Below, in pieces: positions 1-13,394 of a stretch of 50,000 nt of DNA. The notes under the pieces were generated by a model. It was given only the letters and a program-made list of their open reading frames with translations. It was not told the DNA's origin and did no database searches. The stretch spans positions 33,084,927 to 33,134,926 of the forward strand of contig CM022671.1 of assembly GCA_012295275.1 (NCBI GenBank), in the 5' to 3' direction. Positions within the stretch are counted from its first letter, which is position 1, and every line of letters starts with the position of its first letter. Source of the DNA: Chrysomallon squamiferum (Eukaryota; Mollusca; Gastropoda; Neomphalida; Peltospiridae). The translations under genes were made by a program, and so were the position numbers.

Positions 1-340
1 ACAGAATTAATTCTGGTAGTACAGTTTATGTTCTTTATATTTCATACACTGCATGTATAATTGTATAGCTTAAATATATTAATAAGATTTTTGTTTTTCC
101 TTATGTTAAGCAATTATACAGCACAAACTTGTTATCTGCACTATACAGAATGTTGATATTCTGTCATTACGTGATACTATTAACATCTATAATGTCAGTG
201 TTTCATATAGGGCTTTAAGAATTTGATTACCTGTTGATGTTTTGAGTTATTTATCTTACCAGAACACACAGCATCAGCTTCTCATTCTGTATAATCTGTA
301 TTACATTAAATGTAAACATTTAACCATTTTATGTCTGTAC

Positions 341-620
341 TAGGATTTTTTGGTTCAGGTGTTGATAATATAATTACTTCATCTTGTACTGTATTTGAAT
401 TAAATTTTTGTTTACAGAATGTACAGATATCACAGATTATGAGGGAAAAAAAAAATATTTATAAAATATATGTCATCATCAGTCTATTCTAGGATTGTTT
501 GTTTCAGGGTGTTGATGATATAATTACTTCATCTTGAGTTGTATCTAAATTTTTGTATTTATAGAATATACATTACAGGTTATGAGGACAAAGAAAATGT
601 GCAGAAAATACATACAGTAA
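341..620. repeat. Diverged tandem duplication, period about 148 bases
   Basis: The block beginning at 341 and the block beginning at 490 share the same order of motifs: an aggatt start, then a gtgttgat segment, then the 20-base stretch ataattacttcatcttg plus flanks, then a t-rich stretch and an attatgagg/gttatgagg end. They differ by scattered substitutions and small indels, so the duplication is old. Confidence 0.6.
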
Positions 621-844
621 TAATGATCTGTTAATAATATACAAAAACATGTCTGTCATTTCATGTGGTCACGTCGTGTCAGCTGTGTTTGGATTGTTGC
701 TGTACCAAAGGATAGCATTATTCTTATTTCATTTTTCATTTCAGTTAAACAATTTCTTTCATTTCTTATTTTTCTTCTTTCTTTTTCTTTTTGTTTTAAT
801 TTCTGTTTAAATTTTTTATTTAAATACCAAAGGCAAGCTGATTT

Positions 845-850
<6 letters not shown>

Positions 851-884
<34 letters not shown>
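851..884. repeat. (TA)n microsatellite
   Basis: Thirty-four bases of pure alternating TA, preceded by a T run. Confidence 0.95.
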
Positions 885-887
<3 letters not shown>

Positions 888-3473
888 TCTGGAAACATGT
901 AATAAAAACAACAATTTGAATTCACAGAAGATTTAATTTTGAACTAGTAGCTAAAGTAATGTGACATGTTATCAAGAATGCACCTGAAATGCTAAAAACA
1001 GAAGTTATAAATGAAATATCTGTTAACTGAAAAGTTAAAACGAATATTTAATTTTAAAGAATCAACTCTTGATTCTTAATATAATTTTAGATTAAAAATA
1101 TGTTTTTATTAAGTAATAATGTTTTATAATTTATCAGAAGTTCCTAATAATGAACATTTAATTGAAATTTATGATAATGAGCACAAAAGTTCAGAAATGC
1201 TAACTTATTTAAATAATGAATCATGAACTGAAAGCTAAACTATGAACCGTTTAACACAAAGATGACTGGGACAACAAAAAACACACCAAATAATAGCTAA
1301 TCCCAAAGCACTGTAAATTTTCTTTTTTACCTCATTACTAATTCAAATTACTTTATTTATATTCCTTTAAAAAAAAAAAAAAAAGTATTAATTAGAAAAT
1401 TAAATCCCTAGACTTTCATTTATTTATTACTTCATCCAGTGTTGTATATATCTAAGAATTCAGATGGTGTTTTTGAATTTTGCTGTGAAAAATTTCCAAC
1501 TGTAAAAATAATGATTTTGTTGAATAGCTGTTGTATGCACTACAGTTATCATCATCATCATCATCATCATCACTGACTGAGTTGTAATAATTTCTTGCTT
1601 GTAAAAAAAATACTTTGTATTTTCAGCCCTTAAAAAATTATAATTTTACTTGAAGAAAAAAAAACAAGAATTGTTTGTTAAATTCGGCATTAGAGATTGT
1701 TGTTGTTTTGTATAGTTGTTTTTCTTTGTTTTTGTTTTTTTTTAATCTTTGTTTGTGAGTGAATGTATGTTTTTGTTTTTAGAATTTTATTTTCTAGTTA
1801 TAAATTAGTTGATCTAATTACTAATAATGATATTTATGTATCAGAAGATGAAATTTTTGTTATTGTTTTTGTTTTACATGTGTGTTTTAGAAACATTGTT
1901 TCCTGCTTGCAGAGAAGGTGATTAGATAAATCAGATTTAAGTACAGTGTATTTTTTATGAGATTTATGTAATTTTGTGGGATATTGTTTATTTATTTTTA
2001 TATTATAATTTGTTGATAAACAAGATGATTAAAAGATTACAAACTGTCTTTTTTGTAACTACAGTACAATGGGAAAAAACAAGAACAGTGTGCAATAACA
2101 TGATATGAATATTTTTAATAATTTTAATCAAAAATAGAAAATTTAAAAATATATAAAAAGTAACATAAATTCAGGAAACATTTTTTTTTTTTTTAATTAC
2201 ACTCAGATTTACACATCCTGAATTGTAGTTGTCTTTTTAAAATTACTTTTATTAATTTTTTTTTTTATTATGCTTTCTTCTATTTTTTTAAAAAAAGAAA
2301 AGAAAAAGAATTATGATATACATTTGTTTCCTAATCATGTTATCACAGAACACTGGGAAAGACATGAATTTTGTGTAAAATGTGATAAATTAATCTCATT
2401 TGCTCTAAAGTTACATCTAATGCAAAAATGCTAACAATAAATTGAAGATGTGCCTGCAGAATGTACTTAATTCACATTTTAATTAACAGTAGGAATACTA
2501 TTGTATGATTCAGTGAGTATACCATACTTTATAAATCTGGTCATGCAGGAAAAATACTTTTTAACTCAGATATAATTAAAAGACAAATATTTCTTACATG
2601 CATATATAATTCAATATATATGTAATTTATGTGTGCCCAAGATGAAAGATTTGTTGATTATTGTAGTCAAGTGCAATATACAAAAAATGTAACATTTACT
2701 CTCTGCCTTTTACTATTTACAATTTCAACATTTTTCTGTTTTTCTTGGAAAAAATGCATTGTTATATGTTATTTGTGTTATTTCATTGTTATAACACAGC
2801 TTACTCTTTATGTCACAGATATACACAGATATGTGAGGAAAATAAATAAAAATGTCAAAATTTTAATAAAGTTTTCATTGATGATGGTACCATTTTCTTT
2901 TTATAATTAGTTTTGTTTGTTTACAAATAGACATTTTGCACATTGCAGTTAAACAAAAATGTAAATTTCAAATTTTTTAATCCAGAAATTTGTCTTTGGT
3001 TTGTAAAGTCACACTTTTAAATCTTTATATGTTAGTACTAACATTAAACAGAAAAGATTTTCAAAAAGAATTAACTGAATATAATTTAGAAGTGTGAAAC
3101 ATTATGATATAAATACAAGTATTAAAATTTTAAACTTAGCTATAGAGAAATAAATAATGAAAATTTTGAAAAGAAACGGTAAAATATCAAAGTCATGATG
3201 TTTTTTAACAATCATTAGAGCTGTTTGGATGTGTATGAAAGAAATTTTGGTTTATTTAGTTATAAATAAATTCAGAGATTTGTAAATGAAAATGCTCTAT
3301 CACTACAAGGTTTTGGTGGTGGGATCCAAGTCTACTTAATATTTTTATTTCACAGACTATATATTATGAGTATTTTTCTTTCTTTTTCAGTATTTGTAAA
3401 TTGCAAGTATAGCATACAATAATTTATTAAATATTTTAATATAAATTTGTTAGATGTTTCAGCTTTTAGTAAA

Positions 3474-3570
3474 TAATAATAATAATAATAATTATTATTA
3501 TTATTACTGTTATGTTATTATTATTATTGTTATTATTAGTGTTCTTATTATTTATATATATATATATATT
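3474..3570. repeat. Compound (AAT)n/(TTA)n/(TA)n microsatellite
   Basis: AAT repeats run into TTA repeats, which makes a self-complementary block, followed by interrupted TTA/TTG units and a short TA tract. Confidence 0.85.
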
Positions 3571-3679
3571 CATCTAAACTGACAGCTTTGGTACTTTCAG
3601 TATATCTATACTATCATATTAATTTATAAACTTTCATAATAGTATGTAAGCAGACGTATATGTTGTACTTATGCCTTTT

Positions 3680-3796
3680 GGAGGGGGGGATTTTTTTTGT
3701 TGTTGCTTTGTTCGTTTTTTTAGTTGGGTGTTCTGTATTGGGGGATTTTTTTTTGGAGAGTTCTTTTTGGGGGGCTGCTTTCAGGGGGATTTTTTA
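3680..3796 (+). repeat. G-run/T-run block
   Basis: Four runs of five to seven G lie about 16-60 bases apart in T-rich DNA. Two, at about 3740 and 3784, are followed directly by A and a T run, and the first, at about 3683, has the same form. The strand is strongly G/T biased. No protein reading is evident. Confidence 0.6.
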
Positions 3797-4308
3797 AAGA
3801 AAATATTATTATTATTAGCAGTTGTTTTTAAAACTTATTATTAATAATATCATTTTTAATCAGCAGCGATATTTGAACATAACTGTAATGAATAAATTGA
3901 CGTCAACATATGATGGCAGCTAAGTTAATAATGACAATCGATACAAATGTAACGAATCACTGGAAGTCTTCATAAAAACGATTCCGTTAGATTTAGGTAT
4001 AAGCTATACCCGACGAGGGCCTCCGAAACGTTCAGTTCAGACACTGACAAGCACGTACAGCGTACGACAGCTTAAAGCAGACGTATTACTACGAGAACAC
4101 TTGTAACATCGCAAGCATCCTACGTTACCTGTGTAGCTAATTCAGAAACTGTGCTAGGAGTGAATTTGCAAACATAAGCGTGTGGTGCAAACATCGTCAT
4201 TATCGCACAAATTATTTTATTTAAAGCTTTCAGCATATTTTAATATCTAAAATCTGTCTGTGGCTGTACGAATAGTTATATATGGTTTAATAAAAAAAAA
4301 TCTCTATA

Positions 4309-4309
<1 letters not shown>

Positions 4310-4354
<45 letters not shown>
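4310..4354. repeat. (TTA)n microsatellite
   Basis: About 45 bases of pure TTA repeat, followed by a short ccttcc motif. Confidence 0.95.
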
Positions 4355-4355
<1 letters not shown>

Positions 4356-5132
4356 CTTCCTTCCTTTGTTTGCTTTTAGGCGATCAAAATATGACAACAA
4401 AATTATACTTTTAGAGAAGTAAAACTACTAAACGCCGCCATTGTTACCTCTTCAGACTTGAATCGTGGCGTCATCGTGTACGCGGTGGACTGATAGCTCT
4501 GTATTTTACGACACTAGAAGGCACTTTATGAGTAGACAGGGTCTGAGCTGTACTCAGTGATGTCACGACACTGAAAAATGAGTCGCCGGTATATTAATTG
4601 TATTCTTTTGTTGTTATATCCCCTCGAAATCAGAATGCAATTAATAAATCTAGGCCATGTAATTTGTCTGTATCGTGACATCATTGCGAGCAAACCGATT
4701 TTCTCTTAACTTTCTTTTATTTATTTATTCTCGGATATTGGATGAATTTTGCTTTAGTCAAATTTCACTGACAAGCTAAAATTATTCAAGATGTTTCTGT
4801 GTGGTCGAATGTACGGTACAATAGTAACAAAGAAGAGAAAAACCTTTTTTTTTTTTTTTAATTTTCTGTTATCTTGTCGATTCAGTAGCTAGAAATAATT
4901 AATCATATGTCTAGTGGTGAAATTTATAGCAATTTTTTAAAACATGATAAAATGTATGCAGCGAGGTTTTGTTTTAAAAATAGTGTAATGCCATTGTTTA
5001 TATGAAACAATTTTGTGTTATTTGTTTGTCAGCAACAAATATATCTCATAAGCAAATGTGTATAATAAATATCAAATAGCTTGGAAGGTTTTGTTCTATT
5101 TGATTTCCATCAAAGTTTCTTTTTCTTCTTCT

Positions 5133-5134
<2 letters not shown>

Positions 5135-5178
<44 letters not shown>

Positions 5179-5207
5179 ATAAATAAAAAAAAAAAAAAAA
5201 AAAAAAA
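5135..5207. repeat. (ATT)n followed by poly-A
   Basis: ATT repeats to about 5177, an AAATAAAT linker, then a run of about 20 A, then (AAAC)n. The A-run tail resembles the end of an old retroposed element, but no body is recognisable upstream. Confidence 0.85.
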
Positions 5208-5374
5208 TGACAACAAACAAACAAACAAAAAGATGTTAATACACTAGTGACGTCATGTTACCTGTCGATTAATTTCCTCAGATCTGCAGTTAAAGGCCTG
5301 ATAAAACTGAATATATTATTTACGAATGTCTTTACATATTTAGAGAACCACTGCATAATAATAATAGCAACAAC

Positions 5375-5420
5375 AATATGATAATAATAATAATAACAAT
5401 AATAATAATAATAATAATAA
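5375..5420. repeat. (AAT)n microsatellite
   Basis: Interrupted AAT repeats; a second short AAT block and an A run follow at about 5455-5497. Confidence 0.85.
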
Positions 5421-6019
5421 AAGCAATTATTATAATTATCATCATCATACTCATAATAATAATAATAATGACATAATTTAAAAAAAAAAAAAAAAATGCT
5501 ATCTTTACTCACTGAAACAGGAGCATCAACATAACATGACGTAACAAAATTATCTTTAATGTAGGTTTACGTTATTTAATTTGAAAATATATGTTTGTAT
5601 GTATGTATATATGTATCTATATATATCATGAATATTACCTGATCCAGCAAGCACAGAATGTTAGGTAGTAGTGATGATATTTGTTACGTTCTTCCAATGG
5701 TGCATACATCTCCGTTGCTACTTGTTTCAAAAGTCCGGGTATTAATGGAGTTACGTAAGCTACAGTAGTGACGTCATACCATTGTCACTATAGATGATTA
5801 TTTTTCATAGCAGACATGCGATTGGCTGTGTATGTGTATGTCTATTACTCTATCCTTGAAGTGTAAAGCGATAATTTATCTTGATAACATCGGGGAGGGT
5901 TATTTGCACAAACTCTAATGCGGTTATCACAGATGCAGTAAAACATGGATGAAAAAGAAAAATGCACAAGAAATATAATTATTGTTAAAACATTCACACT
6001 TTTTCTTACTTAACACTAT

Positions 6020-6094
6020 GCCCCGCCCGGCGAGCGCGCCCCAGCATACCCGAACGTCGACCGGGCGTTCCCCGTGAGCGCACCGTCATACGCC
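6020..6094. other. Isolated GC-rich patch
   Basis: About 75 bases with a GC share near 70% sit in DNA that is mostly A and T. The patch is CpG-dense and includes the short inverted arms gaacg/cgttc. Similar pyrimidine motifs (ttttcttactt) lie just before it at about 6001 and just after it at about 6115, which could be a target duplication around an inserted fragment or chance. No protein or RNA gene was recognised. Confidence 0.5.
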
Positions 6095-6418
6095 AATGTT
6101 CATACTCCTTCAACTTTTCTTACTTTATTTATCGCATCGTTCATTTTAGTATCAAATCGTTCGCAGTATAAGTCTCTCTTTAGGATATATGCGTGTAATA
6201 TAACAGATTTAATAGAATAGAATAACAGCATTACCGATACTTTAAGAGAAAGTACAACGTCATGTGCAAAAAGTCGGCTCTTTATGTTAATGCTTGTCAT
6301 TATTCATTGCTGACATTTTTGTTTTCTTTCTTTCTTTCTCTATTTCATTAATTTTTGTCTTGCTTTGTTCATAGGTGTTTGTTCCACTATATTATACATA
6401 TAAATTAATGAATAAACC

Positions 6419-6444
6419 AACGCTCCACCAACGCGCCGAGCGTT
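6419..6444. other. Perfect 7-bp stem hairpin with T-run
   Basis: The arms aacgctc (6419-6425) and gagcgtt (6438-6444) are exact reverse complements around a 12-base CG-rich loop, followed by T and A runs. It looks like an intrinsic terminator, but that mechanism is not expected in an animal nuclear genome. Confidence 0.4.
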
Positions 6445-8460
6445 TTAAAAAGAAACTAACATTTTATTTTATTTCTGGTTATAGGAAGAATGGGAAGTCG
6501 TTTGGCCCATTTTAAAACAAGTCCCAGAATGATCGGATAATCAATGGATTTTTGGCCAATTTTTTTATTTCGATGACTAAAATAACGTCCTACGGGAGGT
6601 TTGTTTGGATGGCGAAAATAGTCAAAGTGTTCACTAACAGCCATATATATATATATATATATTCTTTTATAAGTAACATAAAACAATAATGTTTCAGAAA
6701 CTTTTGATCTAGTAATAATTGATTCGTTCTCATTTTCATTCAAAATATTTCATGGTTTCATTTTATTTTATTTTATTTATTTCTTTCTTTCGTTTATCCG
6801 TTTTAATTTCTTTTCTTTTTTCTTGACCTTGTCCACCTTTTTTTAATATTCTTCTGACATGCGTCAATCGAAATTAGTTCTTTTTTAATTAACTTTTCAT
6901 TTCACTTTTCTCCCAAATCAACAAATCGACATTGCGACTGCACTCAGTTCAAGAATTCTGACCCTGTATGTTACAACAAGAAAAAAACACAAAAAAAGAC
7001 AGAAGTGTTTTCAGAAAATCTTTGTGATTAGTCTCTGTCCGCATGACAGGCGAAGTAATATCTAAATCTGATCCAAACACACATCTGGACATTATTAACG
7101 AATCCTCTGGAACCGTTTTAAATCCACTGCTGGATCAAGCACATCTGTTTTATAATAAATTAACTTGGGTTGTCCTTCTAAACCGTGTTAGAAGGCTAAA
7201 ATTCACAAAATCCATCGTCCAATAAAAACCGATTCGCGAAATAGTTTTTAAGTATCTTCAGCAAAAACGGACGACTTGTTCAAGAAAAGAAAGCGAATCC
7301 TGCTGATTATAGAAAAATTTGTTTTGGGGTATGTGATGAAATCGAAAATGTACCAAGAGACATTCCTTGAAGTATTCATCATGCTGGTTAGAAAATTGTG
7401 TAATCGCTGAGCTCTCTAATCCCTGAGAGAGGTAAAAGAACAGTGCTTTGTTAGACAAATATACGAAAATGGCTTTTAACTCAGTCCGTCGCAAAGAATC
7501 GTGAACTTCAAATTAACTACATGAAAAGAAAAAGAAAATTGTCTAAATTTTAACTATATAGAATTTTGTTTGACATAATCATCGTCATCGTCATCGTCGT
7601 CATCATCATCATCATAATAATAATAACAACAACAACAACAATAATAATAATAATAATATTGTTATTATTATAAATACTTACATTATTTAAAACTCAGACA
7701 GCCGTTAATACACACACAAAAAAATAATAAAACACCTCTTTGTAACGGCCCAAATATTGTAAACAACACTTAAGTTATATACAGCTTAACACAATATTCC
7801 CTCACACTTTCACACAGACACTACCACATTCCACACCAATACGTGTTGAGCGCACACAAATACGTACATGCACGCGCACACACAGACACACATCATCAAA
7901 ATATCTATTCCACCACCCTCTGAGTCAGCGCCCCAGGGCTCATTACAGCGGGACAGCCCTGACACACAATCCAATTATCGCTGACCCTATCACTGAGGCC
8001 TCTTCAGCTGACGACCACCGTACTCTGTGTGATTGAAAAACTGAATACTCGAGAGAGACGAGATGGAGGTTTCGTTTAACACGCGGACAAATGCGCCATT
8101 CATAACATTACGGTCGTTATTTTCTAATAGGAGATGACATGTCCTAGCTTGATGATATTACACAAAAATGAAATAGCAGTCATACGATTGCATGATATGA
8201 CAGCGGTCTGGAAAACATAGGAAAAGAGCTGGAGAGAAAAGAAAAAAAAAATATATGACGATGCGAGAACAGGACAATGTAATAAGGCTGTCTTGACAGT
8301 GTTATTGGTGGAAGCGCTGAAATGATTTCCTTTTAGTTTGATTTAAATCATAATCCTTTGTGACTATATTTATTACATCACAACTATTAAATCTGTTTTA
8401 TTATTTTATTTATATATTTTTCTTTCCTTTTTTTTTCTGTCTTTCTTTCTTGCTTCAATT

Positions 8461-8539
8461 ATTTATTTATTTTATTATTAATTAATAAATTAATTAATTA
8501 ATTAATTAATAATTATTATTATTATAATAATAATAATTA

Positions 8540-8580
<41 letters not shown>
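8461..8580. repeat. Compound TTTA/TTAA/TTA microsatellite
   Basis: ATTT units, then TTAA units, then opposing AAT and TTA blocks, ending in about 45 bases of pure TTA. Confidence 0.9.
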
Positions 8581-8874
8581 CGTTGTAGTTGTAGATTTCC
8601 ATTACTTTACATTAAATGTCATAGATTAAAAAAGAAAAAAGATTTAATACATAAAATAATATAAACGTCAAGCACAAATATAAATCAAGACAAGAAATGA
8701 AATGTAATTAATATGAAATTATTTTATAAATCTTTAAACATTAGATGATAAAAAATAAATGATCATCTCAACCTCAGAACCGCCATTAATCCTGCCTTTT
8801 ATTCTGTCATAAAATACGATCAAGCGTTACAACTGTTTGTAACGTCACTGTTAAAAAACATTGATTACAATCAT

Positions 8875-9260
8875 CTTATCGGTCATCATAACTCTTTTCA
8901 TCACTGTCGTCAGATTTTACTATTATCATCATCTGTTACCATCATCACCATCATCATTTACCTTTTTCCTCAAATAAGAGATCATCATCTAAAGTTATGA
9001 TCATCAACTATTATCATTATCATCAGTCGTTATCATTATCATCACCACTTTAACATCATTTCTTATCATCATCATGAGACTTTATCATCATTAGAATGAT
9101 ACATTTTCATTACCATCATCCGTTATCATTTTCATCTGCAGTCAACATTATCATCAGACGTTGTTATTATTATTATAACAGGATATCATCATCATAACCT
9201 ATACTGTAATCACCAGTCCTATCCCTTTCATCATCATCGCTAGTTTCATCTATCATCATC
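8875..9260. repeat. Degenerate ATC-rich array
   Basis: Short ATCATC and TTATCATCATC motifs recur throughout with irregular spacing, interrupted by unique bases. It reads as an old, eroded trinucleotide or minisatellite array. Confidence 0.6.
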
Positions 9261-9596
9261 ACCATAATTTTTCAATATCTTTTGAAGTTTTCACTGCCTT
9301 TACTCAGTTATTAAACAGGCATCAATATTAAAGCAATATCTAATTTTCTCTTTCACTAATCGAAAACACTTGACCGCAAGCCTCTGCCTTCGCTTCAGGA
9401 TGATTCTACTGTTTCATACTTGACGATCAATAAGCGTAAAAAACAACTTAATTATTTAATTTCTTTTTTTTTTTACTTTTTTTTAAATCTTTCATTACCA
9501 CGCTAGTTCACGCTTTTATATCAGTTATGTTCAATACGTTATTTAGTTTATGTACTGACTTATCTGTCAGTTGTTGTCTCTGTTGTTTATTTATCT

Positions 9597-9600
<4 letters not shown>

Positions 9601-9688
<88 letters not shown>
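9601..9688. repeat. (CT)44 microsatellite
   Basis: Eighty-eight bases of pure CT, followed directly by a TG/TATG-rich stretch to about 9868. Confidence 0.98.
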
Positions 9689-9692
<4 letters not shown>

Positions 9693-10017
9693 GTACGTGA
9701 ATATATGTGTGTATCTGTGTGTGTGTATATATGTATGTTTTTATGTATGTAGGTATATTATGTGGGTGTGTATGTATATATTATGTATGTATGTATATGA
9801 ACGCATATGTTTGGGTGTACACATGGCTGTATGTGTTTATGTCATTGTGTATATATATGTATATATGTAAATCAAAGAAGTTACACAAAAAGGTTTCGAA
9901 AGAATTAATTATTTCTTGTTCTTCTTTCTGCTTCTTCGTAATCTTTTTCTTGTTCTTTCATCATCATTTCGTCTTCTCTTGTTCTTTTTTTCTTTTCTTT
10001 TTCTATCTTCTTCATCA

Positions 10018-10019
<2 letters not shown>

Positions 10020-10048
<29 letters not shown>
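10020..10048. repeat. Poly-T tract
   Basis: Twenty-nine consecutive T after a C/T-rich stretch. It could be the reversed poly-A tail of a minus-strand retroposed element. Confidence 0.9.
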
Positions 10049-10164
10049 CCGAAGCGAAGTTAGAATGAAAACGAAATAGACGCCGTCTTGCTGATTAACG
10101 TATCAATCCGCTGGGAGCCATACCTTACACAAGATGACTCATCCGAAGAAAAAACCCATTTGAA

Positions 10165-10235
10165 GAAATACGTTTAAAGCTATTGGGATTCGATCCCTAA
10201 CACTGCTAAGTGCTGACATTTAGTAGTTGATCTGG
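10165..10235 (-). mobile_element. Possible tRNA-derived SINE remnant
   Basis: Read on the minus strand, the stretch contains gggatcgaatccc, which resembles the RNA polymerase III B-box (GGTTCGAATCC) of a tRNA T-arm, followed by caatagc. A loosely similar arrangement (cagcact, then agta or gtgtta, then a cgaatc box) occurs on the same strand near 49851-49913. No convincing A-box was found, so this is at best a degraded piece. Confidence 0.25.
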
Positions 10236-10424
10236 AGAAGAAATAAAGGATGTTGATAATTTATACGTTAAGATTTAGTTCGGTGTTTTGAAATTATTTG
10301 TAATTGAATTGCATTACGTTTTGTTGTTTTGCTGGTGGGGGTGTCCGTTATTTTTAACATTCATCAGTATGTTTGTGTGTTTGTGTGTGTGTGTGTTTAT
10401 GTGGGTGTGGGTGTGTGCAGTTGG

Positions 10425-10428
<4 letters not shown>

Positions 10429-10517
<89 letters not shown>
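10429..10517. repeat. (AG)44 microsatellite
   Basis: Eighty-nine bases of pure AG, preceded by a TG-rich stretch at about 10370-10420. It is the reverse complement of the (CT)44 tract at 9601 and almost the same length. Confidence 0.98.
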
Positions 10518-10521
<4 letters not shown>

Positions 10522-10765
10522 TATACCTGTATTTATACGTATCTTCTTTCATTTATATGTGCTTATACATCAGTTTATTTATCCATCCATCCATTCATCT
10601 ATCCATCAGTCCATCTGTTTCAATTTAAATATCTTCTCTCCCCGTTCGTTTTTCCTGAGATTCTCTGTGTTAACTTTACCAGCTAACAAGATATTTCCCT
10701 TTTGACAAGTTTCATTTATTTTTCACTCATTACTGCCTTTTTATTTCCAAAATCGCTTTACTTGA

Positions 10766-10769
<4 letters not shown>

Positions 10770-10799
<30 letters not shown>

Positions 10800-10812
10800 T
10801 TTTTTTTTTTTT
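10770..10812. repeat. (TTA)n plus T-run
   Basis: About 29 bases of TTA followed by a T run. Confidence 0.9.
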
Positions 10813-10889
10813 CACTCACTGACAGAATTCATATAGCAGAGGCAAATGATCTAAGAACTCCTTTGACCAGTGAATAAAAGAAATAATTT

Positions 10890-10892
<3 letters not shown>

Positions 10893-10967
<75 letters not shown>
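10893..10967. repeat. (GA)n microsatellite
   Basis: About 75 bases of pure GA. Confidence 0.97.
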
Positions 10968-10969
<2 letters not shown>

Positions 10970-11055
10970 TCACTGAAATTACTGTTTTGATCAATATGAT
11001 TAATCATTCATATATACAGATAATCATTTTTATTTTTTTATTTTTTATTTTTTTA

Positions 11056-11059
<4 letters not shown>

Positions 11060-11096
<37 letters not shown>
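11060..11096. repeat. (TTA)n microsatellite
   Basis: TTA repeats preceded by T-rich DNA. This is the second (GA)n-then-(TTA)n pair within 700 bases. Confidence 0.93.
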
Positions 11097-13394
11097 TTAA
11101 ATAATTTACCAGTGTAATTTATAGAGCGTTCTTTAATACAACCAGCCCTCATTGATTTCCGTGTAATGACTCGAGTTCTTTCGGCTGTCTTACATTTGTA
11201 GTACAGAAGATAACACGTTCTTATCGTACTATTTAACATAATTTTACTGAAGAACCCAAAATAAGAGGTACCGTGAGAGTCGTAAATGTTTCGTAATGGA
11301 AAGTAATGACTTTTTATTTCAGTTTAAAGAATCCTGTGATCTGATTTTTGACAACATTACAAGCTGCATAGGATGAAAGAAAGTAGTATTTATCAATAAT
11401 TTATAAGTAAATATTGAAAGTCTATCATCACTTGTGGTTTCCTATAAATGTTACCCCATCCCACCCAAAAGGCAAAAGCCATCCATAGTTTGATAAATAA
11501 ATAATAAATGATTCTGCTTAATCGTCTGTTTTAGTCTATCAGTTGGAATTTATGGTAATATAATTCAGGACAAAATGCCTCTGGGATATGGTATTTATTT
11601 CGTTTGTCTATACGGACCTGTATCTTTATTTGTAGATTGTTCAGGTGGCCGCGTTCAAACGAAACAACTGTAGCAGACGTCTCACGGGCGATAGTTTGTG
11701 GCTTACAATCCCTCCTTTTACTCGAGAGATCCATCTCTCTGCGCCAAGCATGATAACGCTAATTAGAACGGTCCGTTTTTCAGAATAATTCAAGATTGGA
11801 ATTACATGGAAATAACAGCGAATCCCGATAGTATGATATATTCTTCTGCTCTTCGCGCTAATTGTACACACACACACACACACGCACTCATACATACATA
11901 ATCAAAATATTTAATTTATTTATGAAAGAAGAAGAAAAATGATTTTAGCTAATGAATATAATTTAAACATGAATCATATATGTGGATAAGAACAATATAG
12001 ATGAGACGGAAAAGCAATAGCTTGTATTTATTACAAGAAATCCTTCAAATATATTTCCTTAATTAGAAAAATACTTACGTTTAATAAACCAGCTGTGGGA
12101 CATTGAATGATCCTGCATTTAACAACATCAATCAATAAAAAACAAAATTAATTAATTAATATTCAAAATAGTTCTAATAATAATAAAGTATGTAATAAAA
12201 TAAAATAAATAGATAGATAAACAAACAAATTAATAAAATAATAATAATGATGATGATGATGATGATGATGATAATAACAACAACAACAACAAACAAACAA
12301 ACAATGTTAATGTACAAAATCTGTCGCAAAAATACAAAATCATTACACTTCTATAAATAAAAGCTGTGTACCATTTATTTCGTAATTTGCAATAAAATCA
12401 GTGGAAAACTGCAGGAGGTGAAGGAAACCAAATTATTGTGTGGATCCATGTGCGACAAATTGCAATTTCCGTGGAGGGAATTCCTTCGGTGGAAGCAACT
12501 CGTGCTGGTCACCTGCTGCATTCTTACAGATCAATGACGCATTGAGAATCCCCCTGTCGTCTGTTTCAAATAGCAGACGACAACTGGAGAGCGCAATCAC
12601 ATTGGCGAAAATGGAAGAAGTGTCATTTTGGTGTCTCTTGTTGGGGCAGTGACCTGTAGAATGACTGTGCTTACCCGAAGGAATTCTCTATTAAACGGTG
12701 GCGAGATAGAAAGGATGGAACGAAATAATTAAACCATTAAATCAATGGGATGAGTGTATCCGATAGCAGCTTCCTCTTGTACACGGAGTTACTTGTTGAA
12801 AACGTAATTTTTACGGCTTTGAAATCGGCAATGGTTTATTTCAACAGTTCCTTCCTAAAGAAGTTTTCAGTTTGTAACGTTTAAATAAATGTTCCAGTTT
12901 TAGCATCAAAAATACTTAATGAATATTTTATTTGTGAATTCAGTTGGAACTTATATAATTATCAACATCAGAAAATTCTAGTTCTGGTTTTACGTTAGAT
13001 GCTTTCTGGCAGGAATTCTGGAATCAAATTTTGAAACTGAAAATCGAAAATGGATGTTTGACTTAAATGGAATTTTATTATTAAATCAGTATTTTTCGAC
13101 TGCATAAAATGCAGAAAAAAATGTTTTCTTCCAGAATTAAACAAATATTAACAAAGATCACAGTTTGAAATTATTATTTGGATTGTACTGAAGAAACTAT
13201 TTTTTTTCTCTCTCTCTCTCTTTTTTTTTTTTTTAAATGTAACAAGGAAAATATTTTTTTTTTTTTTTTAATGTCAGATCATTATCTATAGATAAAGCTT
13301 TTGGCAGAATTATAAGCTATGTTTTCAGTTTTTAAATTGCCTTATTCAAAATCTAATTTGATATTTATATAAAAATTAAAAATTAAAAAGCCAA
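11097..13394. other. Upstream region of the LHFPL-family gene
   Basis: No coding exon was recognised. Two stretches, about 11110-11860 and 12400-12900, are free of simple repeats and could include a promoter, a 5' UTR exon or conserved non-coding DNA. A 12-base perfect inverted repeat lies at 12478-12489 and 12675-12686. A short (TGA)n block lies at about 12247-12270. Confidence 0.4.

Larger units (their letters stand above)
1..3470. other. AT-rich region without a recognisable gene
   Basis: No reading frame here resembles a known protein. The longest open stretch, at 2629-2910, is AT-driven and hydrophobic with no splice context. The region holds poly-A/T runs, a (TA)17 tract at 851-884, an (ATC)n tract near 1547-1572, and a diverged tandem duplication near 341-620. 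It could be intron, 3' UTR or intergenic DNA of a gene lying to the left; the sequence does not decide. Confidence 0.5.
3571..7000. other. Gene-free stretch with mixed repeats and non-repetitive islands
   Basis: No supported gene. Non-repetitive, CpG-containing islands lie at about 3985-4150, 4370-4720 and 5520-5930, separated by (TTA)n, (AAT)n and poly-A tracts. Three full TGACGTCA palindromes occur at 3898, 5248 and 5769. A GC-rich patch lies at 6020-6094 and a 7-bp-stem hairpin at 6419-6444. The islands could be regulatory, but nothing in the sequence proves it. Confidence 0.45.
7001..9600. other. Gene-free stretch with one possible decayed coding patch
   Basis: Two short open frames near 7043-7225 (+) and 7258-7494 (-) overlap a non-repetitive stretch. 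A plus-strand reading of about 7265-7370 looks protein-like but breaks quickly, so no gene is called. About 7740-8330 is non-repetitive and more GC-rich than its surroundings. About 8875-9260 is a degenerate ATC/TCAT-rich array. Confidence 0.4.
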